A stretch of 64,000 nucleotides of DNA from Sphingorhabdus sp. M41 (lineage in GTDB: Bacteria > Pseudomonadota > Alphaproteobacteria > Sphingomonadales > Sphingomonadaceae): NCBI RefSeq assembly GCF_001586275.1, contig NZ_CP014545.1, positions 832,501 through 896,500 of the forward strand, given 5' to 3'. The position numbers and the translations under genes are program-made. Under the pieces are notes generated by a model. The model was not told where the DNA came from. It was given only the letters and a program-made list of their open reading frames with translations, and ran no database searches. Shown in pieces: positions 23,466-31,242 of the stretch (positions are counted from its first letter, which is position 1; each line of letters begins with the position of its first letter).

Positions 23466-24146
23466 TCAGCTGCCCACTCTGTCCAGCAATTCTCCGATCA
23501 GATCCCTGGGTTCCGGATCGATTGTTCGTTCCTGATCGGCGGACTGGACCAGTTCCGCTTTCAGATTGCGGTCAAACAGTGTGCGACTTGGCCTCTGACT
23601 ACCATGCTTGGAATTGGAAGATGCCCATTGCCGGCCGGTTCGTTGGGACGGCTGCGCAGGATAGATGAAGCCATTGACCGGGAAAGCGGTTGTGCCAAGC
23701 TTGCCGATCGGGGCATACCAGATACGGACCAGGCTCCAGTCATTGGCCTCTGAAACATCTTTTGCCGCGACCCGGCGCTCGATCTGACCGCGCCGACCAT
23801 TGATCGGCGACCAGTTGGCATGGCTGATCAGGATCGTGCGGTCGTCGATAATTTTGCGGACCACCGCGACATGGCCGAGCCGCATGGCGCCATGGCTGGG
23901 CAAAGACAAAACTGCGCCTTCTACCGGCATTATGCCCCGCTGGTAGGTTTCCGCGGCCTGATCCCACCAACTATGGGCGTCGCCGTAAATTTTTATGCCG
24001 CTCAATTCCCGGGCAAACGGTACGCATTGCAGATAGTCATTGGCTTTGGCTGGCGCGGGCATCAAGATGGCCTGCAATACCAGCAGGACCGGAATGATTG
24101 CATTCCGAAGTGATATTACAGATTGTTTTAGAGCCGGTGTGTTCAT
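23466..24146 (-). CDS. CHAP-domain secreted amidase/peptidase
   Basis: 226 residues. An N-terminal hydrophobic signal (about residues 15-35, ending PAPAKA) directs export. The CHAP domain follows: catalytic Cys in YLQCVPFARE (about residue 41), His in RLGHVAVV (about residue 91), and a polar residue in SHANWS. CHAP enzymes cut peptidoglycan peptides or glutathionylspermidine-type amides. The C-terminal 70 residues are polar, basic and probably disordered. The same arrangement is common in sphingomonads as a stand-alone small hydrolase. It is upstream of mobA with a 40-bp gap. Confidence 0.82.
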   Translation of the reverse strand: MNTPALKQSVISLRNAIIPVLLVLQAILMPAPAKANDYLQCVPFARELSGIKIYGDAHSWWDQAAETYQRGIMPVEGAVLSLPSHGAMRLGHVAVVRKIIDDRTILISHANWSPINGRRGQIERRVAAKDVSEANDWSLVRIWYAPIGKLGTTAFPVNGFIYPAQPSQRTGRQWASSNSKHGSQRPSRTLFDRNLKAELVQSADQERTIDPEPRDLIGELLDRVGS

Positions 24147-24232
24147 TCAGCCGGACATAGAGGTCCGGCGGAAAGCCTAAGCTAAGGGACACCGTGAATC
24201 ACTCGTAAACCATATTGCGTCCGCAGGTCAGT

Positions 24233-25306
24233 CTAACGTTGCGTTACCGTCCCGTCTGAAACTTCGAAGTGCAGCGATTCGTCCGGAATATCTCTGAATA
24301 AATCCGGTTCCGTGCCGGTGAGCCAGACCTGGCCACCGCGCTCGGCCAGCTTGGCGAAAAGGGCCGCTCTGCGTTCGGGATCGAGATGGGCGGCAACTTC
24401 ATCGAGTAGCAATATCGGTCGCCTGTCTCGTCGATCGGCGATCAGGTCGGCGTGCGCCAGAATGATCGAGAATAGCAACGCTTTCTGTTCACCGGTCGAG
24501 CATTTTTCGGCTGGTTGCTGTTTTGCGGAATGAAAGACTTTGAGGTCGGCCCGATGAGGGCCTCGAATGGTTCGTCCCGCTGCACGGTCTGCCGCGCGAT
24601 TTTGCTGGAGCATCTGAATAAGCTGCTGCTCGGAGTGTAACTGCTCATCCGCGAGACCAACCGCCGGCGTAGCGAATATCTGGCTGTCTGATTGTTCCAG
24701 TCCTTGATTCAGGGCGGATACCATGCGGTGGCGAGCCTCTGCGACTAGCGAGCCGTATCGTGCCAATTGCACATCCAAGCCGTCCATCCAGTTTTTTTCC
24801 GCTGGATGTGTATCGGCGAGGAGCCGATTCCGTTCACGTCGCGCCGCTTCGTAGCGGGCGCAGTTTCCGGCATGAGCGGGCTCTAGCGCGGTGACCAGCC
24901 GGTCGAGAAAATTCCGTCGTCCCGACGCACCCTCTGTGAACAGGCGATCCATCGCTGGCGTCAACCACAATATAGAAAGCCACTCGGCCAGATCATTGGT
25001 CGGTACAGCCGTTTCGTTGATCCGGGTTTTGCGTCGTTCTGGTGCCTCCGTGGTCGTACCGCTTCCCAGATGGACATCATCGAGTTGCGCGGCGACAGCG
25101 AAATCACCGGGGCCATTCTGACGAGCGATATCGCGGAGCGAAGCGCGACGGAGGCCGCGCCCTGGAGCGAGCATTGATACTGCTTCCAGAATATTGGTCT
25201 TGCCCGCTCCGTTCGCACCGCTGAAAACCATGAACCCGGGCGCGGCGTTCAGACGCAATTCCGGATAGTTGCGAAAGTTGTGCAGAGTGAGCTGTGACAA
25301 GGTCAT
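24233..25306 (-). CDS. recF: DNA replication and repair protein RecF
   Basis: 357 residues. RecF is an SMC-like ATPase that loads RecA at single-strand gaps together with RecO and RecR. The Walker A motif GANGAGKTN lies near residues 30-38, the ABC signature STGEQKALL near 275, and Walker B ILLLDEVAAHLD near 305. The start at 25306 (MTLSQLTLHNFRNYPEL) matches the family N-terminus; 25321 is an upstream alternative. dnaA and dnaN are not next to it, so the classical dnaA-dnaN-recF arrangement is broken here. Cytoplasmic. Confidence 0.95.
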   Translation of the reverse strand: MTLSQLTLHNFRNYPELRLNAAPGFMVFSGANGAGKTNILEAVSMLAPGRGLRRASLRDIARQNGPGDFAVAAQLDDVHLGSGTTTEAPERRKTRINETAVPTNDLAEWLSILWLTPAMDRLFTEGASGRRNFLDRLVTALEPAHAGNCARYEAARRERNRLLADTHPAEKNWMDGLDVQLARYGSLVAEARHRMVSALNQGLEQSDSQIFATPAVGLADEQLHSEQQLIQMLQQNRAADRAAGRTIRGPHRADLKVFHSAKQQPAEKCSTGEQKALLFSIILAHADLIADRRDRRPILLLDEVAAHLDPERRAALFAKLAERGGQVWLTGTEPDLFRDIPDESLHFEVSDGTVTQR

Positions 25307-25493
25307 GACAGAGCCGGTCACTAGCTTTCGTCAACTGTGAAGAGAAGCAAATTCGGCGAGGGCATATGTGCGGTCGGCCTTTGGAACCTCAGGGGCTAAT
25401 AGTTGGGAAAAGTCACTAAATATCAGCCTAACCTAATTTGACAAGCGATGCGCGTTTTGAGCAAGGCATTGATTCATTTTGATAATCTAAAAC

Positions 25494-25509
25494 TGGCACA
25501 GGCCGTGCA
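25494..25509 (+). promoter_or_regulatory. Candidate sigma-54 (-24/-12) promoter
   Basis: TGGCACAGGCCGTGCA matches the RpoN consensus TGGCAC-N5-TTGCA with one mismatch. The invariant GG and GC are 12 bp apart as required. It lies 60 bp before the first small ORF and about 330 bp before the pspC gene. Psp systems are classically sigma-54-dependent, which supports the reading. Confidence 0.5.
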
Positions 25510-25568
25510 ATGTATCGAACATCTTCGCAACGATACGAAAAACAGTTTTAATTCGAAAGGAAATCAAA

Positions 25569-25688
25569 ATGTTCTCCAATGTCTCCATGAACTTCTCCGC
25601 CGCGGTAGCCGCCATTTTCACGGCCGCAGTATTTGTTGGCGCCAGCGTCGGCCCCGCAATCAGCAACGCCGCTTCGGTTGTCGCTTAA
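25569..25688 (+). CDS. 39-residue hydrophobic peptide A, paralogue of peptide B
   Basis: A 39-residue ORF from ATG 25569 with AAAGGAAA eight bases upstream. The product has a short polar start (MFSNVSMN), then an Ala/Val-rich hydrophobic stretch and the motif VGASVGPAISNAAS. It is clearly related to the next ORF: both have N-x-FSAA-x-AA, then VGASV-x-PA and N-A near the end, and both are exactly 39 residues. Conservation of length and motif, plus good ribosome sites on both, supports coding. It could be a small membrane or secreted peptide. No family is recognised. Confidence 0.65.
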   Translation: MFSNVSMNFSAAVAAIFTAAVFVGASVGPAISNAASVVA

Positions 25689-25717
25689 GCCCGCTTCAAC
25701 ACAGGAAAGGACAACTC

Positions 25718-25837
25718 ATGTCACATAGTCTTCAAAATTCATTCTCCGCAGCTTTCGCTGCTGTCGTTTCAGCAGCACTGCTTGTTGGTGCCAGCGTCGT
25801 GCCAGCGTTGCACAATGCGTCGTCGATGGTGATCTGA
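25718..25837 (+). CDS. 39-residue hydrophobic peptide B, coupled to pspC
   Basis: A 39-residue ORF from ATG 25718 with AGGAAAGGA upstream. Sequence features are as in peptide A: MSHSLQNSFSAAFAAVVSAA followed by LLVGASVVPALHNASS. Its stop TGA (25835-25837) overlaps the ATG of the pspC gene as TGATG, so translation is probably coupled. It lies 29 bp after peptide A, so the three genes look like one transcript. Function is unknown; the composition suggests insertion in, or passage through, the inner membrane. Confidence 0.65.
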   Translation: MSHSLQNSFSAAFAAVVSAALLVGASVVPALHNASSMVI

Positions 25838-26100
25838 TGGACAGCAAAAACAAAAGCTCGGAATCCGTTCCCACCAGCTGGCCGAAATCGGTCTCATCGA
25901 ACAAAGGAAGCAAACAGCCCATGAAAAATAAACTGAAACTCGACAAAGCCAATGGCAAGCTTATGGGCGTCTGCTCTGGGCTGGCCAACTGGAGTGGGAT
26001 GGACGCCAATCTGCTGCGCATCATATTCGTTCTCGCAACGGTATTTGGTTTTGGTTCGGCGATTATCATCTATTTGGCGATTGGTTTGATTGTCGATTAA
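25837..26100 (+). CDS. pspC: PspC-domain membrane protein
   Basis: 87 residues. The PspC domain occupies the last 60: KLMGVCSGLANWSGMDANLL followed by a membrane helix IIFVLATVFGFGSAIIIYLA. PspC is an inner-membrane sensor of envelope stress in the phage-shock system. The preceding 28 residues are polar and unusual for the family. A second start at ATG 25921, with GGAAG upstream, would give the minimal 59-residue form; the TGATG overlap favours 25837. pspA, pspB and pspF are not adjacent. The two 39-residue ORFs take the place of pspA and pspB. Confidence 0.85.
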   Translation: MDSKNKSSESVPTSWPKSVSSNKGSKQPMKNKLKLDKANGKLMGVCSGLANWSGMDANLLRIIFVLATVFGFGSAIIIYLAIGLIVD

Positions 26101-26226
26101 ACCCAGTGTCTCGCCATCATATTATGATATAACATACGGAAAATATTGTATAAAAATCATAGACCGCTCTGACTAATCTGTGTAATCGAATATTTGAACA
26201 TTCGCATTGCAATAGTCGGAGCGCAG

Positions 26227-27186
26227 ATGTCCGCAGGTCATCATCACAGCCACGGGCATGTCGCCCACAGCCATCACGACCGTCATAGCGTGCATGGTCA
26301 TATGCCGACAAATTTCAGTCGAGCCTTTGCGCTCGGAATTACACTCAACATCATATATATCCTCGTCGAGGTTACATTCGGCCTGCTGGCCGGATCGATG
26401 GCATTATTGGCGGACGCTGGCCATAATCTGTCCGATGTTCTCGGACTAGCCGTTGCCTGGGCTGGTGCAGAGCTGGCAAAACGGCCACCCAGCAAGCGAT
26501 TTACTTACGGGCTCGGGGGTTCATCGATTCTGGCTGCATTGCTCAACGGACTATTTCTGCTGGTCGCTTGCGGCGCCATTGCCTGGGAGGCGATCGAACG
26601 TTTTAGCGCCCCCAGCCCGATTGCGTCGACCACCGTCATCATTGTCGCCTCGCTCGGCATCGTCATCAATTTTGGAACCGCGATGCTTTTCGTGCGCGGG
26701 CAGAAAGAAGATATCAACATTCGCGGTGCCTTTCTGCATATGATGGCTGATGCAGGTGTCTCGGCAGGCGTCGTGGCTGGTGGTATCGCGATCTATTTCA
26801 GTGGATTTAACTGGATTGATCCGCTGATCAGCTTGCTGATTGTCGCGTTGATCTTCTGGAGCACATGGGGATTATTATCCGAAGCCGTGCGCATGTCGCT
26901 GGCGGGTGTGCCCCGCAATATCGATGTCGAAGAGGTAATGGCATATCTTGCATCCTTGCCCGGGGTCCATGCAGTGCATGATCTGCACATTTGGCCAATG
27001 AGCACGAGCGAGACGGCCATGACAGCTCATCTGGTTTTACCTGAGGGGCATCCGGGCAAAGGTTTTCTGGCCGAGATTCAAAAGGAAATGAACAGGCTGT
27101 TTTCGATTCATCATATCACCATTCAGATCGAACTTGAAGATGAAGAAGCCGCATTATGCCAGACGGATTGTAGCGGTCAAAATTGA
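26227..27186 (+). CDS. Cation diffusion facilitator (zinc/cobalt-type efflux)
   Basis: 319 residues. CDF proteins export Zn2+, Co2+ or Cd2+ in exchange for protons at the inner membrane. The N-terminal 25 residues are His-rich (GHHHSHGHVAHSHHDRHSVHGH), typical of a metal-binding tail. Six membrane helices follow. The metal site motifs HNLSD (LLADAGHNLSDVLG) and the second site HMMADAGVS are present. The C-terminal cytoplasmic domain includes GVHAVHDLHIWPMS and ends CQTDCSGQN. The start ATG 26227 follows GGAGCGCAG; a TTG 33 bp upstream is less likely. Closest in type to CzcD/ZitB. Monocistronic. Confidence 0.93.
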   Translation: MSAGHHHSHGHVAHSHHDRHSVHGHMPTNFSRAFALGITLNIIYILVEVTFGLLAGSMALLADAGHNLSDVLGLAVAWAGAELAKRPPSKRFTYGLGGSSILAALLNGLFLLVACGAIAWEAIERFSAPSPIASTTVIIVASLGIVINFGTAMLFVRGQKEDINIRGAFLHMMADAGVSAGVVAGGIAIYFSGFNWIDPLISLLIVALIFWSTWGLLSEAVRMSLAGVPRNIDVEEVMAYLASLPGVHAVHDLHIWPMSTSETAMTAHLVLPEGHPGKGFLAEIQKEMNRLFSIHHITIQIELEDEEAALCQTDCSGQN

Positions 27187-27444
27187 TGAGTTTCTGAAGG
27201 CCTGGGCGAACAGTCCTGTCTCGCAAGAGAATTCCGGTGCTTGCTGCCAAGGGATAGAATTCCAACCAGCCGATGCGCCAAATCAGGATTGGTTTGTTGG
27301 CGAACCCGAAAATCTGATGCACGCAATCACCCCATTGGGCGAATGCAACGATTGCACCAACGGACATCTTTCGTTGCGCAGCCGGAAAATAGACTTATGG
27401 TCTTATGAGAAACGCGGCACTCAATCCCGCGAGAGGGAGGATGC

Positions 27445-28083
27445 GTGCACGACGAGATTAAACCGAACTGGTTATCGGAAATTGTTCGTCGATTTTCTGT
27501 CTTCATATTTACGATAAACGGCTGGTCCGCCGTTCAGGAAAATCCGCCACCTCGAAAAGCCGTCATCATAGCTGCTCCTCATACCAGCAACTGGGACTTT
27601 CTCTATTTTTTCGGGCTGATCAACAAGCTGAAGATCAAATCCTACTGGATCGGAAAAGATACGTTATTCAAGCCACCCTGGGGAGACATGATGCGGCGCC
27701 TGGGCGGTATTCCCGTTAACAGGTCAAAATCGCAGAATATGGTCGACGCGATGGTTAGAGAATTTGACCGGCGCGATGATTTCCTGCTGACAATTCCGCC
27801 CGAGGGTACGCGCGGTAGCGTGAAAGAATGGCGGACAGGTTTTTACTACATCGCGCTCAAGGCAAAGGTGCCATTGATAATCGGCCTGATGGACTATTCG
27901 AAACGTACGGGGGGATTGGGGCCATCCTTCATGCCTACGGGGAATTACAAGGCTGACATGCAAAAACTCAGTGACTTTTATTATAGCGTGACACCCAAAT
28001 ATCCCGAGAAGGCGATGCGCGACATTGTCTCGACGGAGCCGGGGGCTACCAGTGGAAATCATGAAGAAGGAGAGGCGAGTTGA
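27445..28083 (+). CDS. 1-acyl-sn-glycerol-3-phosphate acyltransferase-like protein
   Basis: 212 residues from GTG 27445, preceded by GAGGGAGG at good spacing. It belongs to the LPLAT/PlsC superfamily: the HX4D catalytic motif is HTSNWD (about residue 46), and the substrate-binding motif is PPEGTR (about 117). An N-terminal hydrophobic part may touch the membrane. These enzymes transfer an acyl group to lysophospholipids or related acceptors. It overlaps the next gene (DUF1295) as TTGA, so the two are coupled and probably act on the same lipid or membrane substrate. The exact acceptor is unknown. Confidence 0.85.
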   Translation: MHDEIKPNWLSEIVRRFSVFIFTINGWSAVQENPPPRKAVIIAAPHTSNWDFLYFFGLINKLKIKSYWIGKDTLFKPPWGDMMRRLGGIPVNRSKSQNMVDAMVREFDRRDDFLLTIPPEGTRGSVKEWRTGFYYIALKAKVPLIIGLMDYSKRTGGLGPSFMPTGNYKADMQKLSDFYYSVTPKYPEKAMRDIVSTEPGATSGNHEEGEAS

Positions 28084-28877
28084 ACTTGATTGCAGCCTTG
28101 GGGCTGAACCTGGGGTTGTTGGTCGCGATCATGTTTGTCCTGTGGTTGATTTCCGTCCGGATCCGCGACGTGTCCTTCATCGATGCATTCTGGGCCTATG
28201 GCATGGCGATCATGGCCAGCGCATCATTCCTGCAGACTGAAAACCCAGGATCTCTGGCTTATACGATCTGGGCGCTGACGGCGCTTTGGGGTATCAGGCT
28301 GGGCACCCATCTGTTCCTGCGCTGGCGCAAGGAAGGGGTGGACCCTCGCTATAAAAAAATAATGGGTCGCGCAATGGAGAAGCAGGGCATGAGCTTCGCC
28401 AAGGCGGCTCTGCTCAAGGCCTGGGTGTTACAAATTCCGCTGCTGTTTATTGTCTGTCTGCCGGCACAGCTCGGTATATTGCTGGCGGGTCCTGACGGTC
28501 TGTCTGCTGTTTCAATTGTCGGCGCTGTGATCGCCCTTATCGGCATTGGTTTTGAAACCATTGGCGATATGCAGCTCAAGACCTTCAAGGCCAATCCGGC
28601 CAGCAAGGGAAAAGTGCTGGATAGCGGGCTGTGGAAATATACCCGCCATCCCAATTATTTTGGAGATTTCTGTGCCTGGTGGGGAATCTGGCTGGTCGCG
28701 GCGCCGATGGGATGGCCCGTCTGGTTAGCCGCAATCGGCCCGTTGTTTCTGAGTTTCACGTTGATGAAGTGGAGCGGCGCACCCTTGCTGGAGAAAAGTC
28801 TGAAACAGAACCGGCCGGCCTATGTCGAGTATATTGAACGGACTTCCACTTTCTTTCCGATGCCGCCAAAGAAATAA
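28080..28877 (+). CDS. DUF1295 / steroid 5-alpha-reductase-like membrane protein
   Basis: 265 residues from TTG 28080, which overlaps the stop of the acyltransferase gene. The protein has several hydrophobic segments and the C-terminal signature of the DUF1295/ICMT-related fold: GLWKYTRHPNYFGDFCAWWG near residues 180-200. Homologues are annotated as 3-oxo-5-alpha-steroid 4-dehydrogenase-type or isoprenylcysteine methyltransferase-like, but substrates are mostly unknown in bacteria. Translational coupling to an acyltransferase points to lipid modification. Confidence 0.85.
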   Translation: MNLIAALGLNLGLLVAIMFVLWLISVRIRDVSFIDAFWAYGMAIMASASFLQTENPGSLAYTIWALTALWGIRLGTHLFLRWRKEGVDPRYKKIMGRAMEKQGMSFAKAALLKAWVLQIPLLFIVCLPAQLGILLAGPDGLSAVSIVGAVIALIGIGFETIGDMQLKTFKANPASKGKVLDSGLWKYTRHPNYFGDFCAWWGIWLVAAPMGWPVWLAAIGPLFLSFTLMKWSGAPLLEKSLKQNRPAYVEYIERTSTFFPMPPKK

Positions 28878-28882
28878 TCTGC

Positions 28883-29542
28883 CTAAGCGGCTTCTTTGAG
28901 CAGCTTGTTCTCGATAATATTGGCAAAAACAGCGGCTTCCTGGGCGCCGGGTACCATGAACTTCTTGTTGAAGATGAACGCTGGCACGCCGGTAATGAAC
29001 CGGTCCTGCCATTCCGCTTCCGTCGCCCTTACTTCTTCCGCAAACAGATTGGTAATGAGCAGATCGCGGGCGCGCTTTTCGTCCAGACCGACCGATGAAG
29101 CGACAGACACCAAGATATCATGATCGCTGACATCCTTGCCGTCGGTGAAATGCGCTTTGAACAAAGCCATTTTCAGCGCGGTTTGCTTGCCGGTCTCTCC
29201 AGCCCAGTGAAGCAGGCGGTGCGCATCAAAAGTGTTCACCATCCGCATCTTGTCGCCATGGCTGAATTCAAAATCCAGTTCATTTCCGGCGTTGCGCAGC
29301 CGCTCCCTGTTGGCCTTGCTTTGCTCGAGAGTAGCGCCATATTTCTGCGCCATATGTTCGGCGATGTCCTGGCCTTCCGGCGGCATGGACGGGTTCAGTT
29401 CAAAGGCATGCCATGCCAGTTCAAAGCGCGCCTTGCCTTCAAACTGGGCCATGGCTTTCTCAAGCTTCTTGTATCCAATGATACACCAGGGACACACGAC
29501 ATCCGAAACTATATCAACGGTGATAACGGGCGTTTCGGACAT
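28883..29542 (-). CDS. DsbA/FrnE-family thiol oxidoreductase
   Basis: 219 residues, no signal peptide. The active site CPWC (C17, C20 in SDVVCPWCIIG) sits at the start of a thioredoxin fold. The inserted helical domain and the C-terminal ITGVPAFIFNKKFMVPGAQ, with cis-Pro, are typical of FrnE-type cytoplasmic DsbA proteins. Such proteins act in disulfide isomerisation or redox stress, or in polyketide tailoring. It is convergent with the DUF1295 gene (5 bp apart) and lies downstream of clpS on the same strand with a 20-bp gap, so it may be cotranscribed with clpS. Confidence 0.9.
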   Translation of the reverse strand: MSETPVITVDIVSDVVCPWCIIGYKKLEKAMAQFEGKARFELAWHAFELNPSMPPEGQDIAEHMAQKYGATLEQSKANRERLRNAGNELDFEFSHGDKMRMVNTFDAHRLLHWAGETGKQTALKMALFKAHFTDGKDVSDHDILVSVASSVGLDEKRARDLLITNLFAEEVRATEAEWQDRFITGVPAFIFNKKFMVPGAQEAAVFANIIENKLLKEAA

Positions 29543-29562
29543 GATATTTTCCTTGGTGAGTG

Positions 29563-29901
29563 TCAGGCCTTTTCAAGCGTGCATTGTAGTGGATGTTCGT
29601 TCTTGCGTGCGAAATCCATCACCTGAGTGACCTTTGTTTCAGCAACTTCATAGCTGAACGTGCCGCAGACGCCGACGCCTTTCTGGTGAACATGCAACAT
29701 GACGCGCGTGGCTTCATCGATGTCCATATTGAAAAACCGTTTCAGCACAAGGACAACAAATTCCATCGGCGTATAATCGTCATTGAGAATAAGCACTTTA
29801 TAGGGGCTGGGCTTCTGGGTCTTGGCGCGGGTCTTGGTTGCGATGCCGAGATTTGTCTCGTCATCGTCGTCATCGGAGCCCTTGTCCGCATCGTCGCTCA
29901 T
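29563..29901 (-). CDS. clpS: ClpS adaptor for ATP-dependent Clp protease
   Basis: 112 residues when started at 29901 (MSDDADK). ClpS carries N-end-rule substrates to ClpAP. The core is visible: [20 protein letters not shown], then a helix with [18 protein letters not shown], and EVAETKV. The acidic, disordered N-terminus ([10 protein letters not shown]) is usual. An upstream in-frame ATG at 29982 would add 27 unconserved residues, so it was not chosen. clpA is not next to it. The phasin gene lies upstream on the same strand, separated by a terminator. Confidence 0.93.
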   Translation of the reverse strand: MSDDADKGSDDDDDETNLGIATKTRAKTQKPSPYKVLILNDDYTPMEFVVLVLKRFFNMDIDEATRVMLHVHQKGVGVCGTFSYEVAETKVTQVMDFARKNEHPLQCTLEKA

Positions 29902-30067
29902 GACGGGACGGTTGCCGACAAGGATTTGCCGATTGAATTTATGGAAGGGGGAAAGAATCTGCTGGTTCATCATTAGCTTCAAGATATGGTATTTTTACCC
30001 TCGAGGGCAAGTGGCGGATTGATAGTTTCGAAAGCTTTTGCGGTGACCCGTGTCAATCCAGCACAAA

Positions 30068-30103
30068 TAAAAAGGGCCGCTCCAACGGAACGGCCCTTTT
30101 TTG
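30068..30103. terminator. Rho-independent terminator after the phasin gene
   Basis: AAAAGGGCCG pairs with CGGCCCTTTT around an 11-nt loop. A runs on one side and T runs on the other let it work in both directions. It follows the phasin gene (minus strand) and separates it from clpS. Confidence 0.88.
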
Positions 30104-30121
30104 ATCGGAAGAAAGAGCGAC

Positions 30122-30985
30122 TTAGGCAGCTGCTTTCAACTCCTTGCGGATTTCGCTGACGCGATCGGCAATCGGCTGATAGGCCTTGCCAGCGAGCTTC
30201 ACGACAGCATCGGCATTGTTCGAAGTCTGGTCCATTACCCGGTCCAGACCGCTGCGTACATAGTCAGCCTGCTTTGCGAACATGTCCTTCGGCGTCGCGA
30301 CGCTGAACAGGCCCTGCAGAGCGCGGCTGGCTTCAACAAAATTCTCGCGCGTATATTCGACGTTGGTCTTGCCGATTTCCTGAGCGCCCTTGGCAGCGAT
30401 CTTGCCGCTTTCGAGCAGGGTTTCAACATTTTCGCGGTTGAATTCAACTGCGTTCTTAGACAGTGCAACGGCACGGTCAGCAGCTGCCTTGGCGCGAGCC
30501 TGAGCGTCGGCGGTCAGCTTTTCAAAGCGCGAACCCAACTTGTCAGCAGTTTTCTTGGCGGTGTTAGCAGCCTTGGTATTGGCAGCTTTGGTGTTCTTGA
30601 CAACGCGTTTGGTTGCGGTGGTTTTGGTGGTAGCCATTTTCTTGGTTCCTTTGGTCATTTTGTTCAATGTGGTTTTGGCAGCTGGCTTTGCAGCGACTTT
30701 ACGCTTCGCTGCAGGCTTCTTTGCCGCCGGCTTGGATGCTGCGGTTTTTTTGACAGCAGGCTTTGCCGCTGTTGCCGGTTTAGCAGCGGGAGCCACCGGC
30801 TTGTTGGTGTCGGTGGGTGCCGAAGCGTCGTCAGCTGCGGCTTTCTGGACCGGTGCGGTATCTGAAGCCGCTTTGTCGGAAATACTGGTAGCAGACGCAG
30901 CTGCAGCATAAGCCGCATCTGCAGAGAGCGAGCCGGTTACTTTTTCTGCCGGAGCAGTGGATGTTTCGTTCTTCGTATCAGCCAT
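30122..30985 (-). CDS. phaP: Phasin-family protein with Lys/Ala/Pro-rich N-terminal region
   Basis: 287 residues from ATG 30985. The C-terminal 100 residues fit the phasin_2 family that coats polyhydroxyalkanoate granules: helical, with repeated Ala and the pattern EFNRENVETLLESGKIAAKG, then DMFAKQADYVRSGLDRVM. The first 130 residues are low complexity, with repeated KPAAKKPAAKR-like blocks resembling histone H1 tails. Such basic tails can bind DNA or the granule surface. An internal Met pair near residue 115 (MTKGTKKMATTK) could start a shorter form. The promoter region carries two copies of TGCAGTGCACAA, a PhaR-type box. No phaC or phaA lies in the window. Confidence 0.85.
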   Translation of the reverse strand: MADTKNETSTAPAEKVTGSLSADAAYAAAASATSISDKAASDTAPVQKAAADDASAPTDTNKPVAPAAKPATAAKPAVKKTAASKPAAKKPAAKRKVAAKPAAKTTLNKMTKGTKKMATTKTTATKRVVKNTKAANTKAANTAKKTADKLGSRFEKLTADAQARAKAAADRAVALSKNAVEFNRENVETLLESGKIAAKGAQEIGKTNVEYTRENFVEASRALQGLFSVATPKDMFAKQADYVRSGLDRVMDQTSNNADAVVKLAGKAYQPIADRVSEIRKELKAAA

Positions 30986-31004
30986 CGGTTGTCTCACTTC
31001 TATG

Positions 31005-31064
31005 TTGCAGTGCACAAATAGTGCATGCGAACGCCGAAGTCAAGAAAAATGGTGCAGTGCACAA
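31005..31064 (-). promoter_or_regulatory. Two PhaR-like operator boxes upstream of phasin
   Basis: The 12-mer TGCAGTGCACAA occurs at 31006-31017 and again at 31053-31064, 47 bp apart. It fits the TGC-N3-GCA pattern described for alphaproteobacterial PhaR, the repressor of phasin genes. The inner copy would sit just upstream of the start codon. Confidence 0.5.
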
Positions 31065-31242
31065 TAAAGTGTAATCCGGTGTAGAAGTGACTGGAATCTA
31101 GCTGTTATTTCCGCATGTCGGCTTCCCGGTCCCCGTGCTTGTCTGGTATAAGCCATAGTTGCGATAGTGCAATGCAACGGATTTCAGTGTTTCCATGCTG
31201 CATCTGTTGTAACAGGTGCTCGATGATTACCGAAAGTCCCCC

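Noticed and set aside
25448-25837. 129-codon plus-strand frame over the two small ORFs
   Set aside because: It is in a different frame from the two paralogous 39-codon ORFs, which have ribosome sites and conserved sequence; this longer one has neither.
30101-30865. 254-codon Gly/Cys-rich plus-strand frame
   Set aside because: Antisense to the phasin gene; the Cys/Gly/Phe richness comes from the Lys/Ala repeats read backward.
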